A stretch of 47,374 nucleotides of DNA from Bacteroidales bacterium (GCA_003141715.1 PLNF01000119.1:1-47374); one strand, 5' to 3'. Positions 24,410 to 33,365 are shown, counted from the first letter of the stretch. Notes: generated by a model not told the origin, from the letters alone. Translations and numbers: made by a program.

Positions 24410-25744
24410 TTACAACAGCTTGCTGGCCAGTTCAGCCAGGAAACTGCGTTCTCCTTTTACCAGGTTTACATGAGCAAAAATATCCTGGTTCTTCATTTTA
24501 TCTGACAGATAACTTAAACCGTTTGATGCAGTATCGAGGTAAGGTGAATCTATCTGTTCAATATCGCCGGTAAAAACCATCTTGGTTCCTTCTCCGGCCC
24601 TGGTAATAATCGTTTTTATCTCGTGGGGTGTAAGATTCTGTGCTTCATCAACTATAAAGAAGATACTTGAAAGACTCCGGCCTCTTATGTATGCAAGGGG
24701 AGTTATTACCAGTTTATCTTCTTTCATCATATCATTGATGCGCAGAAATTCAGGACTCTGGTGACTGAATTTATGTTTGATGACTGTGAGATTATCATAT
24801 AGAGGCTGCATGTATGGGTCCATCTTTTCTTTAACATCCCCGGGCAAAAAACCAAGATCGCGATTTGCCAGTGGAACAATCGGACGGGCAAGAAATATCT
24901 GTTTGTATCTCTTGTGTTGCTGTAAAGCAGCTGCAAGAGCAAGAAGCGTTTTTCCTGTTCCTGCTTTTCCGGTTAACGATACAAGCTGAATATCAGGATT
25001 TGACAGAGCTTCGATCGCGAATGTCTGTTCGGCATTCCTTGGATCAATACCGTATGTTGTTTGTTTTATTACCCTGCTGAGGGTTTTATTAACAGGGTTA
25101 TAATGAGCGAGAGCGCTTGACCCATTATTTTTCATAATAAAAAACTGATGACCGGTAAGATTTGGTTCTAGATTGAATTCTCCTGAACTGACCCCTTCCG
25201 GAACTTCATAAAGCTTGCTTATTGATTCCTGATTGACCCCCTCGAGTATCCTGATCCCTTTGTAGAGATCATCAATATTGGCAACCTTGTCGTTTTCGTA
25301 GTCCTGTGCAATTATCCCCAGCGATTTTGCCTTCATCCTGAGATTAATGTCTTTTGTAATCAGCACCACTGTTTTATCTTTGTTGGTACTGCACACATAC
25401 TCGGCAATTGCAAGGATTCTGTGATCAGCTGTCCTTTCAGGAAAAGATTGATTTACCTTTTCTGAGAAGTCTTTGCCTGTTTCAATATGCATATTCCCAA
25501 GGTTTTCTCCAAGGGGAATATTGGCAGTCAACAGCATGTCACCTGAAAGTTTGTCGAGCTCCCGTGTAAACTCACGTGCATGAAAGTTGATCAGATCATT
25601 TCCCCTTTTGAACTTATCAAGCTCCTCCAGAACAACAATAGGAATAATAATATCATTCTCTTCAAAATTGTAAATACATTTATAATCGTGAAGTAAAACG
25701 TTGGTATCAATAATAAAGAGTTTCTTGTTGTGTTTCTTTCTCAT
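24410..25744 (-). CDS. PIN domain-PhoH family ATPase
   Basis: A 444-residue fusion of an N-terminal PIN nuclease-like domain (KLFIIDTNVLLHDYKCIY, IIIPIVVLEELDKFKRG, with acidic metal residues) and a C-terminal PhoH ATPase. Walker A is LTGKAGTGKTLLALAAAL (around residues 258-266) and Walker B is FIVDEAQNLT. The arrangement matches B. subtilis YlaK and the PhoH2 type, thought to couple RNA unwinding to cleavage; activity here is inferred. It heads the minus-strand run with mtaB about 84 bases downstream, and has an exact -7 element upstream. Confidence 0.94.
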   Translation of the reverse strand: MRKKHNKKLFIIDTNVLLHDYKCIYNFEENDIIIPIVVLEELDKFKRGNDLINFHAREFTRELDKLSGDMLLTANIPLGENLGNMHIETGKDFSEKVNQSFPERTADHRILAIAEYVCSTNKDKTVVLITKDINLRMKAKSLGIIAQDYENDKVANIDDLYKGIRILEGVNQESISKLYEVPEGVSSGEFNLEPNLTGHQFFIMKNNGSSALAHYNPVNKTLSRVIKQTTYGIDPRNAEQTFAIEALSNPDIQLVSLTGKAGTGKTLLALAAALQQHKRYKQIFLARPIVPLANRDLGFLPGDVKEKMDPYMQPLYDNLTVIKHKFSHQSPEFLRINDMMKEDKLVITPLAYIRGRSLSSIFFIVDEAQNLTPHEIKTIITRAGEGTKMVFTGDIEQIDSPYLDTASNGLSYLSDKMKNQDIFAHVNLVKGERSFLAELASKLL

Positions 25745-25801
25745 CGTTAATGATTTAATATCAGTAGTTTACATCTTAATAAACTGACATGATCGTACCT
25801 G

Positions 25802-25809
25802 CAAAAATA
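25802..25809 (-). promoter_or_regulatory. -7 promoter element for the PhoH-mtaB run
   Basis: The minus strand reads TATTTTTG, fitting TAnnTTTG, about 57 bases before the PhoH-like ATG. It lies in a 206-base divergent region shared with folC. Confidence 0.45.
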
Positions 25810-25842
25810 ACTATTTTAAGGTAGAAATTGTAATGTAACTGT

Positions 25843-25850
25843 TAAGTTTG
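25843..25850 (+). promoter_or_regulatory. -7 promoter element for folC
   Basis: TAAGTTTG fits TAnnTTTG, 100 bases before the folC ATG. The -33 region is weak (a TTG is too close), so this is tentative. Confidence 0.35.
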
Positions 25851-25950
25851 TTATTTTGTAGAATTAAGTGCCTAAAGTTTGGAATGTCTAGAGTACTTAA
25901 AGTTATGAAAATAATGAACCCGGATAGCTAAACGCTAAACATTGAACTTA

Positions 25951-27240
25951 ATGACGTACTCCCAAACTCTCGAGTTTCTTTTCAGTCAGCTTCCAGCCTA
26001 TCACAGGATAGGAAAAGCTGCCTACAGGAGTGACCTGAAAAATACAATTCTGCTTGACAATTATTTCAACAAACCTCACCTTAAATACCGTACAATTCAT
26101 GTTGCCGGAACAAATGGCAAAGGGTCTGTTGCACATATGATTGCTTCTGTTTTACAGGAGGCAGGTTATAAAACCGGTTTATATACTTCGCCTCACCTGA
26201 AAGATTTCAGGGAGAGAACAAAAATTAACGGTGAGATGATTTCTGAGAATGATGTTGTAACATTTGTTGAAAAGCACAAGAATATTATTGAGTCTTTAAA
26301 ACCCTCTTTTTTTGAAATGACCGTGGCTATGGCTTTTAATTACTTTGCTGAATGCAATGTAGATGTTGCAGTTATTGAGGTTGGTATGGGAGGAAGACTC
26401 GATTCCACAAATATTATAAACCCGGTCTTATCGGTAATTACAAACATTGGCCATGATCATATGGATATGCTTGGAAATACGCTGGAGAAGATTGCTGTTG
26501 AAAAGTCAGGAATCATAAAGAAGAGTATCCCGGTTTTAGTAAGCGAAACACAACCTGAAACAGGAAATGTTTTTATTAAAAAAGCGAAAGAATGTGATTC
26601 TCCGATCTTATTTGCTGATAAAATTTTCTCATGCGATCTCAAACAAAATGAGAATCTGAGCAGTGAAAGAAGATATTTGATGACTGAATTATCAACAAAT
26701 CATCAGTTCGAAGGTAAAACATTGCTTGGAGGAGATTGCCAGTCAAAAAACCTTCAGGCGGTTTTCACTGCTTTTAATTTGTTAAAAAATATTTTTAAGG
26801 TTTCGGAGGAGAATATTACTGAAGGTATCAGGAAAGTAGTAATAAACACCGGTCTGCAGGGGCGATGGCAGATATTAAGCACGGCCCCATTAACTATTTG
26901 TGATACAGGGCACAACAAAGAGGGTCTGGAGTATGTGTTGAATCAGATACAAAGGATTCCAAAATCGGCTTTACATATAATCCTGGGTTTTGTTAATGAT
27001 AAAGATCTGGGATCAGTTTTACCTCTTTTCCCTGCTGATGCGCTTTATTATTTTACAAAAGCTTCAGTTCCGAGGGCACTTAATGAAGAAAATCTCAGAT
27101 TAGAAGCTGCGAAATACGGACTTGCCGGACAGAGCTTTACTGACGTTGGAACAGCTCTTAGGTGCGCCAGAAATAATGCGAAAGAATCAGATCTGATTTT
27201 TATAGGAGGCAGCACTTTTGTGGTAGCGGAGGTTGTCTAA
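25951..27240 (+). CDS. folC: Bifunctional folylpolyglutamate synthase/dihydrofolate synthase
   Basis: A 429-residue Mur-ligase-like enzyme that attaches glutamate to dihydropteroate and extends polyglutamate tails on folates. Motifs: YRTIHVAGTNGKGSVAHMIA (P-loop), GLYTSPHLKDFRERTKING, VIEVGMGGRLDSTNI, NIGHDHMDMLG and ICDTGHNKEGL in the C-terminal domain. The ATG at 25951 gives MTYSQTLEFLFSQLP, the family's standard opening; an in-frame TTG three codons earlier is less likely. It stands alone between divergent PhoH and the downstream nucleotidase, which has its own promoter element. Confidence 0.96.
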   Translation: MTYSQTLEFLFSQLPAYHRIGKAAYRSDLKNTILLDNYFNKPHLKYRTIHVAGTNGKGSVAHMIASVLQEAGYKTGLYTSPHLKDFRERTKINGEMISENDVVTFVEKHKNIIESLKPSFFEMTVAMAFNYFAECNVDVAVIEVGMGGRLDSTNIINPVLSVITNIGHDHMDMLGNTLEKIAVEKSGIIKKSIPVLVSETQPETGNVFIKKAKECDSPILFADKIFSCDLKQNENLSSERRYLMTELSTNHQFEGKTLLGGDCQSKNLQAVFTAFNLLKNIFKVSEENITEGIRKVVINTGLQGRWQILSTAPLTICDTGHNKEGLEYVLNQIQRIPKSALHIILGFVNDKDLGSVLPLFPADALYYFTKASVPRALNEENLRLEAAKYGLAGQSFTDVGTALRCARNNAKESDLIFIGGSTFVVAEVV

Positions 27241-27277
27241 GTCACGGCAACCCGACAATCTTATAGGATTTATTGTT

Positions 27278-27285
27278 TAAATTTG
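27278..27285 (+). promoter_or_regulatory. -7 promoter element for the 5'-nucleotidase gene
   Basis: TAAATTTG, an exact TAnnTTTG match, lies 22 bases before the ATG at 27308. Confidence 0.5.
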
Positions 27286-27307
27286 TGAATACTCATTCTT
27301 CTGATCT

Positions 27308-29110
27308 ATGAAAAAAACTATAGTCTTTATTATCTGGTTCGTTGCAGTTATTACACTTAACGGTCAAACAGAAAAGAAGATTACCATTTTGCATACAAAT
27401 GATCTTCATTCGCGTCTCATCGGATACGCCCCTGAATCGGCCTATTCTCCTCTTACAGTGAACGATGACAAAACAGTCGGAGGCTTTGCCAGGATTGCTG
27501 CCATTATTAAGGCTGAAAAAGAAAATAACACAGGAACAACACTGGTTTTAGATGCCGGCGATTTTCTGATGGGAACACTTTTTCCCAGTCTTGAGAAAGA
27601 AACCGGTTTTCAGCTCAGGTTAATGAAAACAATGGGATACGATGCTATTGCCCTTGGAAATCATGAATATGAATTCGGACCAGAATGGCTGGCTTCAGTT
27701 ATCAATACATCGCGGTTAAATGGTGAAATTCCTTCATTACTCGCAAGTAATGCCATTTTTGATAAAAAAGATAAAAAGGATGATGCACTTGAAAAACTTT
27801 TCTCCGATAATATTATTGGCAGGAAGCTGATTCTGACTAAGGATGGTATTAAAATCGGCATTTTTTCAATCTTAGGAAAAGATGCTGTCCGAGTTGCTCC
27901 TAAGGCAAAGCCGGTAACTTTTGCAAAACAAGTCTCTTTTTCAAAGAAAATGGTAAAAGAACTTCAAAACGATAAATGCGATATTATAATTTGCCTTTCA
28001 CATTCCGGTGTTACAAAAGAAAAGAATGGAGAATGGGGTGGAGAAGATGTTGAACTTGCGAAGGCAGTCAAAGGTATCGATCTTATCATTGGAGGACATA
28101 CACATACCAAACTAGATCAGCCAATTATGGTAAATGGTATTCCCATAGTTCAGACAGGGGAATTCGGTCAGTTTGTCGGCCGTCTTTCATTAATATATTC
28201 GAGCGGGAAATTGAGGGTTGATGATTATAAGCTTATTCCTGTTGATGATAAAATAATGGGTGATAGTAATATAAATAAACTCATTGATGAACAAAAAGTA
28301 AGAATAAGTAATGAAATCCTTAAACCTCTAGGGATGGATTATAATAAACCGGCAGCTGAGACAGATTTTATACTCGAAGGTAATGACGTTGGAGATTATG
28401 TAAATAGCAATATCGGACCTCTTATTGCCGATGCAATACGTTATTATGTAAATATTCACAATAGTAAAGGTACGGATATCAGCATGGTTGCTGCGGGCAT
28501 GATATTCGACAAAATTTTACCAGGAATACAGACGGCACCTGATATTTTCAGGGTGATGCCGCTTGGATCGGGTAATGATGATTTTCCGGGTTACGCGCTT
28601 TCAAGATTATATGTAACAGGCAGGGAGTTGAAGAGTATTCTTGAAATATTACAGGTTGCTGCCAAATCGAAACCTGAGGATTATTGTTATTATTCAGGTC
28701 TGAGAGTTGACTATGATCCTGAAGGAGGTTTATTTAAGAAAATTAAAAAAATTGAAATAGTCCATAGTGATGGAATTATGGTAAATGTCGATTATTCGAA
28801 GAAAAACAAATCTCTCTATTCAATAACTGCTGATTCGTATATGCTTGAATTCATTGGTATCATCAAAAAAATGAGCTTTGGTCTGATAAATGTAGTTCCA
28901 AAAGATGAAGCGGGAAATAAAGTAAAAGATCTGGGAACCATGGTCATAGATATGGATGAAAGCCGTGATGGGGTACAGGAGGGAAAGGAGTGGCTTGCGC
29001 TGATCGAGTTTCTTGGCTCAATGAAAGATACTAATGGTGATGGCATCCCGGATATTGATAAGAAATATGCTGTTCCCATAAAGTGTTTCCTGCCTGTAAA
29101 AGCCAGATGA
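27308..29110 (+). CDS. Secreted 5'-nucleotidase/UshA-type metallophosphoesterase
   Basis: A 600-residue exported protein with signal peptide (MKKTIVFIIWFVAVITLNGQ). The N-terminal metallophosphoesterase domain has ITILHTNDLHSRL, LDAGDFLMGT, ALGNHEYEFG, CLSHSGVTKE and LIIGGHTHTKL, all metal motifs intact. The C-terminal substrate domain runs from about residue 345. Family members dephosphorylate nucleotides or UDP-sugars in the periplasm or at the surface. Near the C-terminus there is a calcium-loop-like DTNGDGIPDIDKKY. No T9SS C-terminal domain is present, so it is probably periplasmic. It has its own promoter element and a 90-base gap to the transporter gene. Confidence 0.93.
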   Translation: MKKTIVFIIWFVAVITLNGQTEKKITILHTNDLHSRLIGYAPESAYSPLTVNDDKTVGGFARIAAIIKAEKENNTGTTLVLDAGDFLMGTLFPSLEKETGFQLRLMKTMGYDAIALGNHEYEFGPEWLASVINTSRLNGEIPSLLASNAIFDKKDKKDDALEKLFSDNIIGRKLILTKDGIKIGIFSILGKDAVRVAPKAKPVTFAKQVSFSKKMVKELQNDKCDIIICLSHSGVTKEKNGEWGGEDVELAKAVKGIDLIIGGHTHTKLDQPIMVNGIPIVQTGEFGQFVGRLSLIYSSGKLRVDDYKLIPVDDKIMGDSNINKLIDEQKVRISNEILKPLGMDYNKPAAETDFILEGNDVGDYVNSNIGPLIADAIRYYVNIHNSKGTDISMVAAGMIFDKILPGIQTAPDIFRVMPLGSGNDDFPGYALSRLYVTGRELKSILEILQVAAKSKPEDYCYYSGLRVDYDPEGGLFKKIKKIEIVHSDGIMVNVDYSKKNKSLYSITADSYMLEFIGIIKKMSFGLINVVPKDEAGNKVKDLGTMVIDMDESRDGVQEGKEWLALIEFLGSMKDTNGDGIPDIDKKYAVPIKCFLPVKAR

Positions 29111-29174
29111 ACCTGCTAAACTTTTACACATTAGCTGTATGGATTATCAACAACGAATTAAAGAAATATTTTTA

Positions 29175-29182
29175 TAAGTTTG
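29175..29182 (+). promoter_or_regulatory. -7 promoter element for the TerC-histidine kinase operon
   Basis: TAAGTTTG fits TAnnTTTG, 18 bases before the ATG at 29201. It overlaps an in-frame TTG at 29180, which argues against that TTG as start codon. Confidence 0.5.
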
Positions 29183-29200
29183 CAGGCTAATGTCAAATTA

Positions 29201-30127
29201 ATGGGAACAAGCATTTATTTCTGGATCGGATTCCATGTTTTCGTATTCGTAATGCTTGCACTTGACCTGGGTGTTTTTCATAAACATACACATAAGATAC
29301 CTGTAAAAGAAGCAATTATATGGAGTTGTGTGTGGATAGCACTTGCTCTGTTATTTGATTTATTTATCTATCTGGATAAAGATTTCGGTCATATAAAAGC
29401 TCTGGAGTTCCTGACAGGTTACGTAATTGAATACTCACTTAGTGTTGACAATATTTTTGTATTCATTCTTATATTTTCATATTTTACCGTTAATAATCAA
29501 TATCAGCATAAAATTTTGTTCTGGGGAATACTTGGTGCGCTTATAATGAGGGGTGTTTTTATCTTTACAGGAGTTGCTCTTATTAACCGGTTTCATTGGA
29601 TTGTTATCATTTTTGGAGGGTTTCTTGTTTATACCGGAATCCGTATGTTATTTCAAAAAGAGACTGAAGTCGATCCTGAAAAGAATGCTGTCGTCAGATT
29701 TTTCAGGCGATTTCTTCCAGTTACAAAATCACTGCACGGAGATAAATTATTTATTACCCAGAACAGGAAGTTGTATGCCACGCCTTTATTCTTAGTTCTC
29801 CTGATCATAGAATCTTCTGACCTTATATTTGCAGTTGACAGCATCCCTGCTATTCTTGCAATAAGTAAAAGCACATTCATCGTTTATACCTCTAACATTT
29901 TTGCAATACTGGGTTTACGGTCACTTTATTTTGCTATTGCCGGAATTATCGGGTATTTCCGTTTCCTGAAAGTCGGACTGGCCTTTGTTCTTACCTTTGT
30001 CGGATTGAAAATGCTTGCCTCATTTTTCCATTTTGAGATACATATAGTCATATCTCTGGGAATAATCGTTTCAATTCTTCTGGTATCAATTCTTGCTTCT
30101 GTTTTCATTAAAATTGAAGAAGAATGA
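29201..30127 (+). CDS. TerC/Alx family integral membrane transporter
   Basis: A 308-residue polytopic membrane protein with about nine hydrophobic segments. The two diagnostic acidic motifs are present: EYSLSVDNIFVF in the first half and ESSDLIFAVDSIPAI in the second, which form the proposed metal path. Family members (TerC, Alx, MeeF/MeeY) are linked to manganese export, alkaline response and metalation of exported proteins. The start ATG 29201 (MGTSIYFWIGFHVF) is chosen because the alternative TTG lies in the promoter element. Its stop overlaps the histidine kinase start by four bases (ATGA), so the two are translationally coupled. Confidence 0.93.
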   Translation: MGTSIYFWIGFHVFVFVMLALDLGVFHKHTHKIPVKEAIIWSCVWIALALLFDLFIYLDKDFGHIKALEFLTGYVIEYSLSVDNIFVFILIFSYFTVNNQYQHKILFWGILGALIMRGVFIFTGVALINRFHWIVIIFGGFLVYTGIRMLFQKETEVDPEKNAVVRFFRRFLPVTKSLHGDKLFITQNRKLYATPLFLVLLIIESSDLIFAVDSIPAILAISKSTFIVYTSNIFAILGLRSLYFAIAGIIGYFRFLKVGLAFVLTFVGLKMLASFFHFEIHIVISLGIIVSILLVSILASVFIKIEEE

Positions 30128-32622
30128 TACCACAAAGACAAAAGCCGCCTGCCTCCCTGCCGTTATTGGTTCTTTTCTTTATCATCATAATCAGTTCAAT
30201 TATAATTGGTTTCATTTATTATAACTATCAGAAAAAAAGCCTTTTGACTGAAAAACAACTTGAGCTTTCAGCAATTTCCTACCTTAAGATCAGACAGATT
30301 ACTCAGTGGCGGCTTGAAAGGATAGGTGATGGAAAATTCCTGGGAGAAAATCTTCTGTTAGTAAAAAAATTCTCGGAATATCTGAAAAACCCCTCCAATT
30401 TGCCATTACGAAAGGATATTCTCCAGAGTCTGAAATCGCTTACGGAAAACTTTGATTATAAAAATGCTCTTCTTGTCGAAAATAACGGGAATGTCAGCCT
30501 GGCCTACCCCGGAGAGGATACTTTAATTGGCGATCATCTGAAACCATTATTACCCGGAATTATTAAAGAGCGTAGGATTGTACTTACAGATATGCACAAG
30601 GCTAATCTGATCAATTTTGTTCATCTCGATCTGGTTATCCCTTTGATCGATCGCAGTAAGAATGATACAATGGTTCTTGGTTTACTTGCTCTGCGTGTTG
30701 ATCCTCAAAAAGTTTTATATCCTCTAATACAATCATGGCCGACTCCAAGTAAAAGTGCTGAGACACTTTTATTAAGGAGAGAGGGCGATGAAATAGTTTA
30801 TCTGAACGAACTCAGGCACCTCAAAAACAGTGAACTGACACTTAAAAAACCTGTTTCAACAGAGAAGTTGCCGGCAGCAATGGCTGTCGAGGGGATTACC
30901 GGAACTATTGATGGAATTGATTACAGGAATGTTCCCGTTGTGGCTGCAATGAATAAAATTCCTGGAACCCAATGGTATATGGTTGCCAAAATGGATCGTG
31001 TTGAGATATTATCTGCATTGACTTACCATGTGAAAATGATAGTGCTCATAATTATCCTTATCATCTTAACTTCTGGTTCGTTTCTGGGATTTATTATCAG
31101 GAATCAACGAGTCATATATTATCGTGAGAAGTACGAGACTGAACTTGACCGTCTTGCCCTGGTCAAACATTTCGACTATATTTTAAAATTTGCTAATGAT
31201 ATTATCTTTCTGATAGACAAGGATTTGACTATTGTGGAGACTAACGATCGTGCATTAGAGTCCTATCAGTATTCCCGCGATGAGTTTATAGGTATGAAAC
31301 TGGATAAAATACTTACCCATGAATCCTTATCACAACTTCAGAGAAACCTTAATAATATTGAGGAAAATGAGTCTGCCACTTTTGAAACTGTTCACAAACG
31401 GAAGGATAATACCACTTTCCCTGTTGAAATCAGTTCCAGGTTAGTAATCATTGAAGGATCAAAATACTATCAATCAATTGGCCGGGATATAACCGAACGC
31501 AAAAATGTTGAAAACACGCTTAAAGAGAGTGAAGACAAATTCAGGAAAATATTTGAGGAAAGTCCTTTTTCGATGCTTATGGCCGGCAAAGATTTTGAAA
31601 TTATCAGGGCAAATCAATCCTTCTGCCATTTCATTGGTTACCAGGAAGAAGAGCTAAAGTTATTTACATTCAGAAATTTTACACATCCCGACTATGTAAG
31701 TAATGATGAAATTTCACTCCTGAAGCTGATTGCAGGAGAGATCCCTATATATCATACTGAAAAGAGGTATATCCGAAATGGTGGTTCTATTATCTGGGGA
31801 TTAACAACAGTGAGCTTAATCCGTAATAAAAAAAATGAAGTTCAGTTTTTTCTTGTGATGATTGAGGATATCACTTCGCGGAAAAAAGCTACAGATGAAC
31901 TTATTGCAGCTAAAGAAAAAGCAGAGGAGAGCGACAGGTTAAAGACCGCATTTCTGCATAATGTTTCACATGAGATTCGTACTCCTATGAATGCAATCAT
32001 AGGGTTTTCGACACTTCTGAATGAACCTGATCTGACGGAAGAAGACCGGCATCAGTATGTTGATATCATTTTTCAGAGCGGGAGTCAGCTTCTTTCAATA
32101 ATAAATGATATTGTTGATATTGCCAATGTTGAGAGTGGCCAGGCTAAGGTTAATCTTACTGAAATTAATCTCAATTCGATGATGAAAAGACTGAATGAAC
32201 AGTTCAGTATTAACGCGAAAAAGAATAATGTTTCTATAAATCTTAAAGCGACACTTCCTGATGAAAATTCATCTATAAAATCAGACAATACCAAACTTGT
32301 TCAGATACTTTCAAACTTAATAAACAATGCCGTTAAGTTCACAAAGTATGGCCGGATTGATTTTGGTTGTGTTTTGAAAGATAAGTTTCTTGAATTCTTT
32401 GTAAAAGACACCGGAATTGGTATACCGCCCGAGTATCATTCCCGGATATTCGACAGGTTTTACCAGGTCGACAGCGCAGTATCCAGACAATACACCGGTA
32501 CCGGCTTAGGTCTTTCGATATGTAAAGGATATGTCGAACTGCTGGGAGGTACCCTCGGGGTTGAATCAGAACCCGGAAAAGGAACTTTGTTTGTTTTTAC
32601 AATTCCTTATTTGCCTGTATAA
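30124..32622 (+). CDS. PAS-containing sensor histidine kinase
   Basis: An 832-residue membrane sensor kinase. Order: membrane segment 1 (about residues 11-32), a periplasmic sensor of about 265 residues, membrane segment 2 (about 300-322), PAS 1 (about 350-455), PAS 2 (about 470-590), HisKA with phosphoacceptor H616 in HNVSHEIRTPMNAIIGFS, and a HATPase with N-box NLINNAVKFTKYG, G1 DTGIGIPPEYHSRIFDRF and G2 TGTGLGLSICKGYVELLGG. There is no receiver or DNA-binding domain and no response regulator gene adjacent, so it is an orphan kinase. Overlap with the TerC gene suggests joint expression and perhaps a shared metal or envelope-stress input; the ligand is unknown. A terminator follows 57 bases after the stop. 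Confidence 0.95.
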   Translation: MIPQRQKPPASLPLLVLFFIIIISSIIIGFIYYNYQKKSLLTEKQLELSAISYLKIRQITQWRLERIGDGKFLGENLLLVKKFSEYLKNPSNLPLRKDILQSLKSLTENFDYKNALLVENNGNVSLAYPGEDTLIGDHLKPLLPGIIKERRIVLTDMHKANLINFVHLDLVIPLIDRSKNDTMVLGLLALRVDPQKVLYPLIQSWPTPSKSAETLLLRREGDEIVYLNELRHLKNSELTLKKPVSTEKLPAAMAVEGITGTIDGIDYRNVPVVAAMNKIPGTQWYMVAKMDRVEILSALTYHVKMIVLIIILIILTSGSFLGFIIRNQRVIYYREKYETELDRLALVKHFDYILKFANDIIFLIDKDLTIVETNDRALESYQYSRDEFIGMKLDKILTHESLSQLQRNLNNIEENESATFETVHKRKDNTTFPVEISSRLVIIEGSKYYQSIGRDITERKNVENTLKESEDKFRKIFEESPFSMLMAGKDFEIIRANQSFCHFIGYQEEELKLFTFRNFTHPDYVSNDEISLLKLIAGEIPIYHTEKRYIRNGGSIIWGLTTVSLIRNKKNEVQFFLVMIEDITSRKKATDELIAAKEKAEESDRLKTAFLHNVSHEIRTPMNAIIGFSTLLNEPDLTEEDRHQYVDIIFQSGSQLLSIINDIVDIANVESGQAKVNLTEINLNSMMKRLNEQFSINAKKNNVSINLKATLPDENSSIKSDNTKLVQILSNLINNAVKFTKYGRIDFGCVLKDKFLEFFVKDTGIGIPPEYHSRIFDRFYQVDSAVSRQYTGTGLGLSICKGYVELLGGTLGVESEPGKGTLFVFTIPYLPV

Positions 32623-32679
32623 AACGCTCTCTGTTTTTGATGTCCTTATCCAGATAAGACTGGAACGTCCACCAAAAAT

Positions 32680-32709
32680 AAAAACCAGTCACTTTCGTGA
32701 CCGGTTTTT
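32680..32709. terminator. Bidirectional terminator between histidine kinase and tRNA-Val
   Basis: AAAAACCAGTCAC pairs with GTGACCGGTTTTT around a TTTC loop, with one A-C mismatch. With A-run before and T-run after, it works on either strand and serves both the plus-strand kinase and the minus-strand tRNA. Confidence 0.85.
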
Positions 32710-32715
32710 GTGTTG

Positions 32716-32790
32716 TGGGGGTTGAGGGATTCGAACCCCCGACCCTCTGCTTGTAAGGCAGATGCTCTGAACCAGCTGAGCTAAACCCCC
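32716..32790 (-). tRNA. tRNA-Val (anticodon UAC)
   Basis: A complete 75-base cloverleaf on the minus strand: acceptor GGGGGTT/AACCCCC, D-arm GCTC/GAGC, anticodon stem TCTGC/GCAGA with loop CTTACAA giving anticodon TAC, and T-loop TTCGAAT closed by GGGGG/CCCTC with one G-T. Discriminator is A; CCA is not encoded, as usual in Bacteroidota. It reads GUA valine codons and, by wobble, others in the GUN box. Confidence 0.96.
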
Positions 32791-32803
32791 CGAAAAGAGA
32801 GTG

Positions 32804-32834
32804 CAAATATAGATTACATTTTCTTTTCTGCAAA
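32804..32834 (-). promoter_or_regulatory. Full-consensus promoter for tRNA-Val
   Basis: On the minus strand, TTTG (32831-32834) is separated by exactly 19 bases from TATATTTG (32804-32811). This is a complete TTTG/TAnnTTTG Bacteroidota housekeeping promoter, the best in the window. The mature tRNA begins 13 bases after the -7 element. Confidence 0.85.
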
Positions 32835-33217
32835 CATTATATAAAAATAAATATTTCAGATATTCTTGATAGTATATGGTAACTTTAAGAAATTGGAAGG
32901 GAATCACTATTATAGAAATCAGGATTTGTCAAACTATTTAGGGCGTTTAAACGAATAATATTCGGTTTAGTCAAAAAAATGGCTAATATCATATCAATAG
33001 TAGTATCATCATGCAACCTACCTGCTGACATATAGTGTCATCTTACAGAGATTATTAAACAAGTTACGGGTAATGTAATAAGTCTTGTTAATATGTTGAA
33101 AACACTTTATAATTAGTATTATACATGTGAATAAAAAATGATTACATTCGCTTTTGTAAGAAATTGATTAACTAAACCTGTGACTTTTAAGGGAGGGCTA
33201 TAACCTGATGAGTCGTA
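32835..33217. other. AT-rich non-coding region upstream of the giant adhesin gene
   Basis: No credible gene or RNA was recognised here. Two small symmetric sequences stand out: CGAAT-aat-ATTCG (32952-32964) just after a GTTTAAAC palindrome (32945-32952), and TGACA-tatag-TGTCA (33026-33040). Either could be a regulator site for the large gene. Together with the promoter stretch this is the longest non-coding gap in the window. Confidence 0.4.
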
Positions 33218-33246
33218 TTTGTTTGATATCTAGTAGATTATATTTG
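33218..33246 (+). promoter_or_regulatory. Candidate promoter of the giant adhesin gene
   Basis: TTTG (33218-33221) and TATATTTG (33239-33246) are separated by 17 bases, two less than the usual spacing, but the -7 element is exact. The first possible ATG is 26 bases downstream at 33273, and the preferred ATG is at 33366. Confidence 0.5.
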
Positions 33247-33365
33247 GATAAAAACATTTGAATCTGACCTGTATGATACGTAAAAATCCTATTATTGAAT
33301 TACTTTTGGGTTTAATTAACCTTCCTATTGTTGCGGATTTAGTAAAACCTGACAGTTGCAAGGAA

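Noticed and set aside
32597-32907. Small minus-strand frames around the tRNA
   Set aside because: They read through the terminator and tRNA-Val itself; the apparent peptide is translated tRNA.
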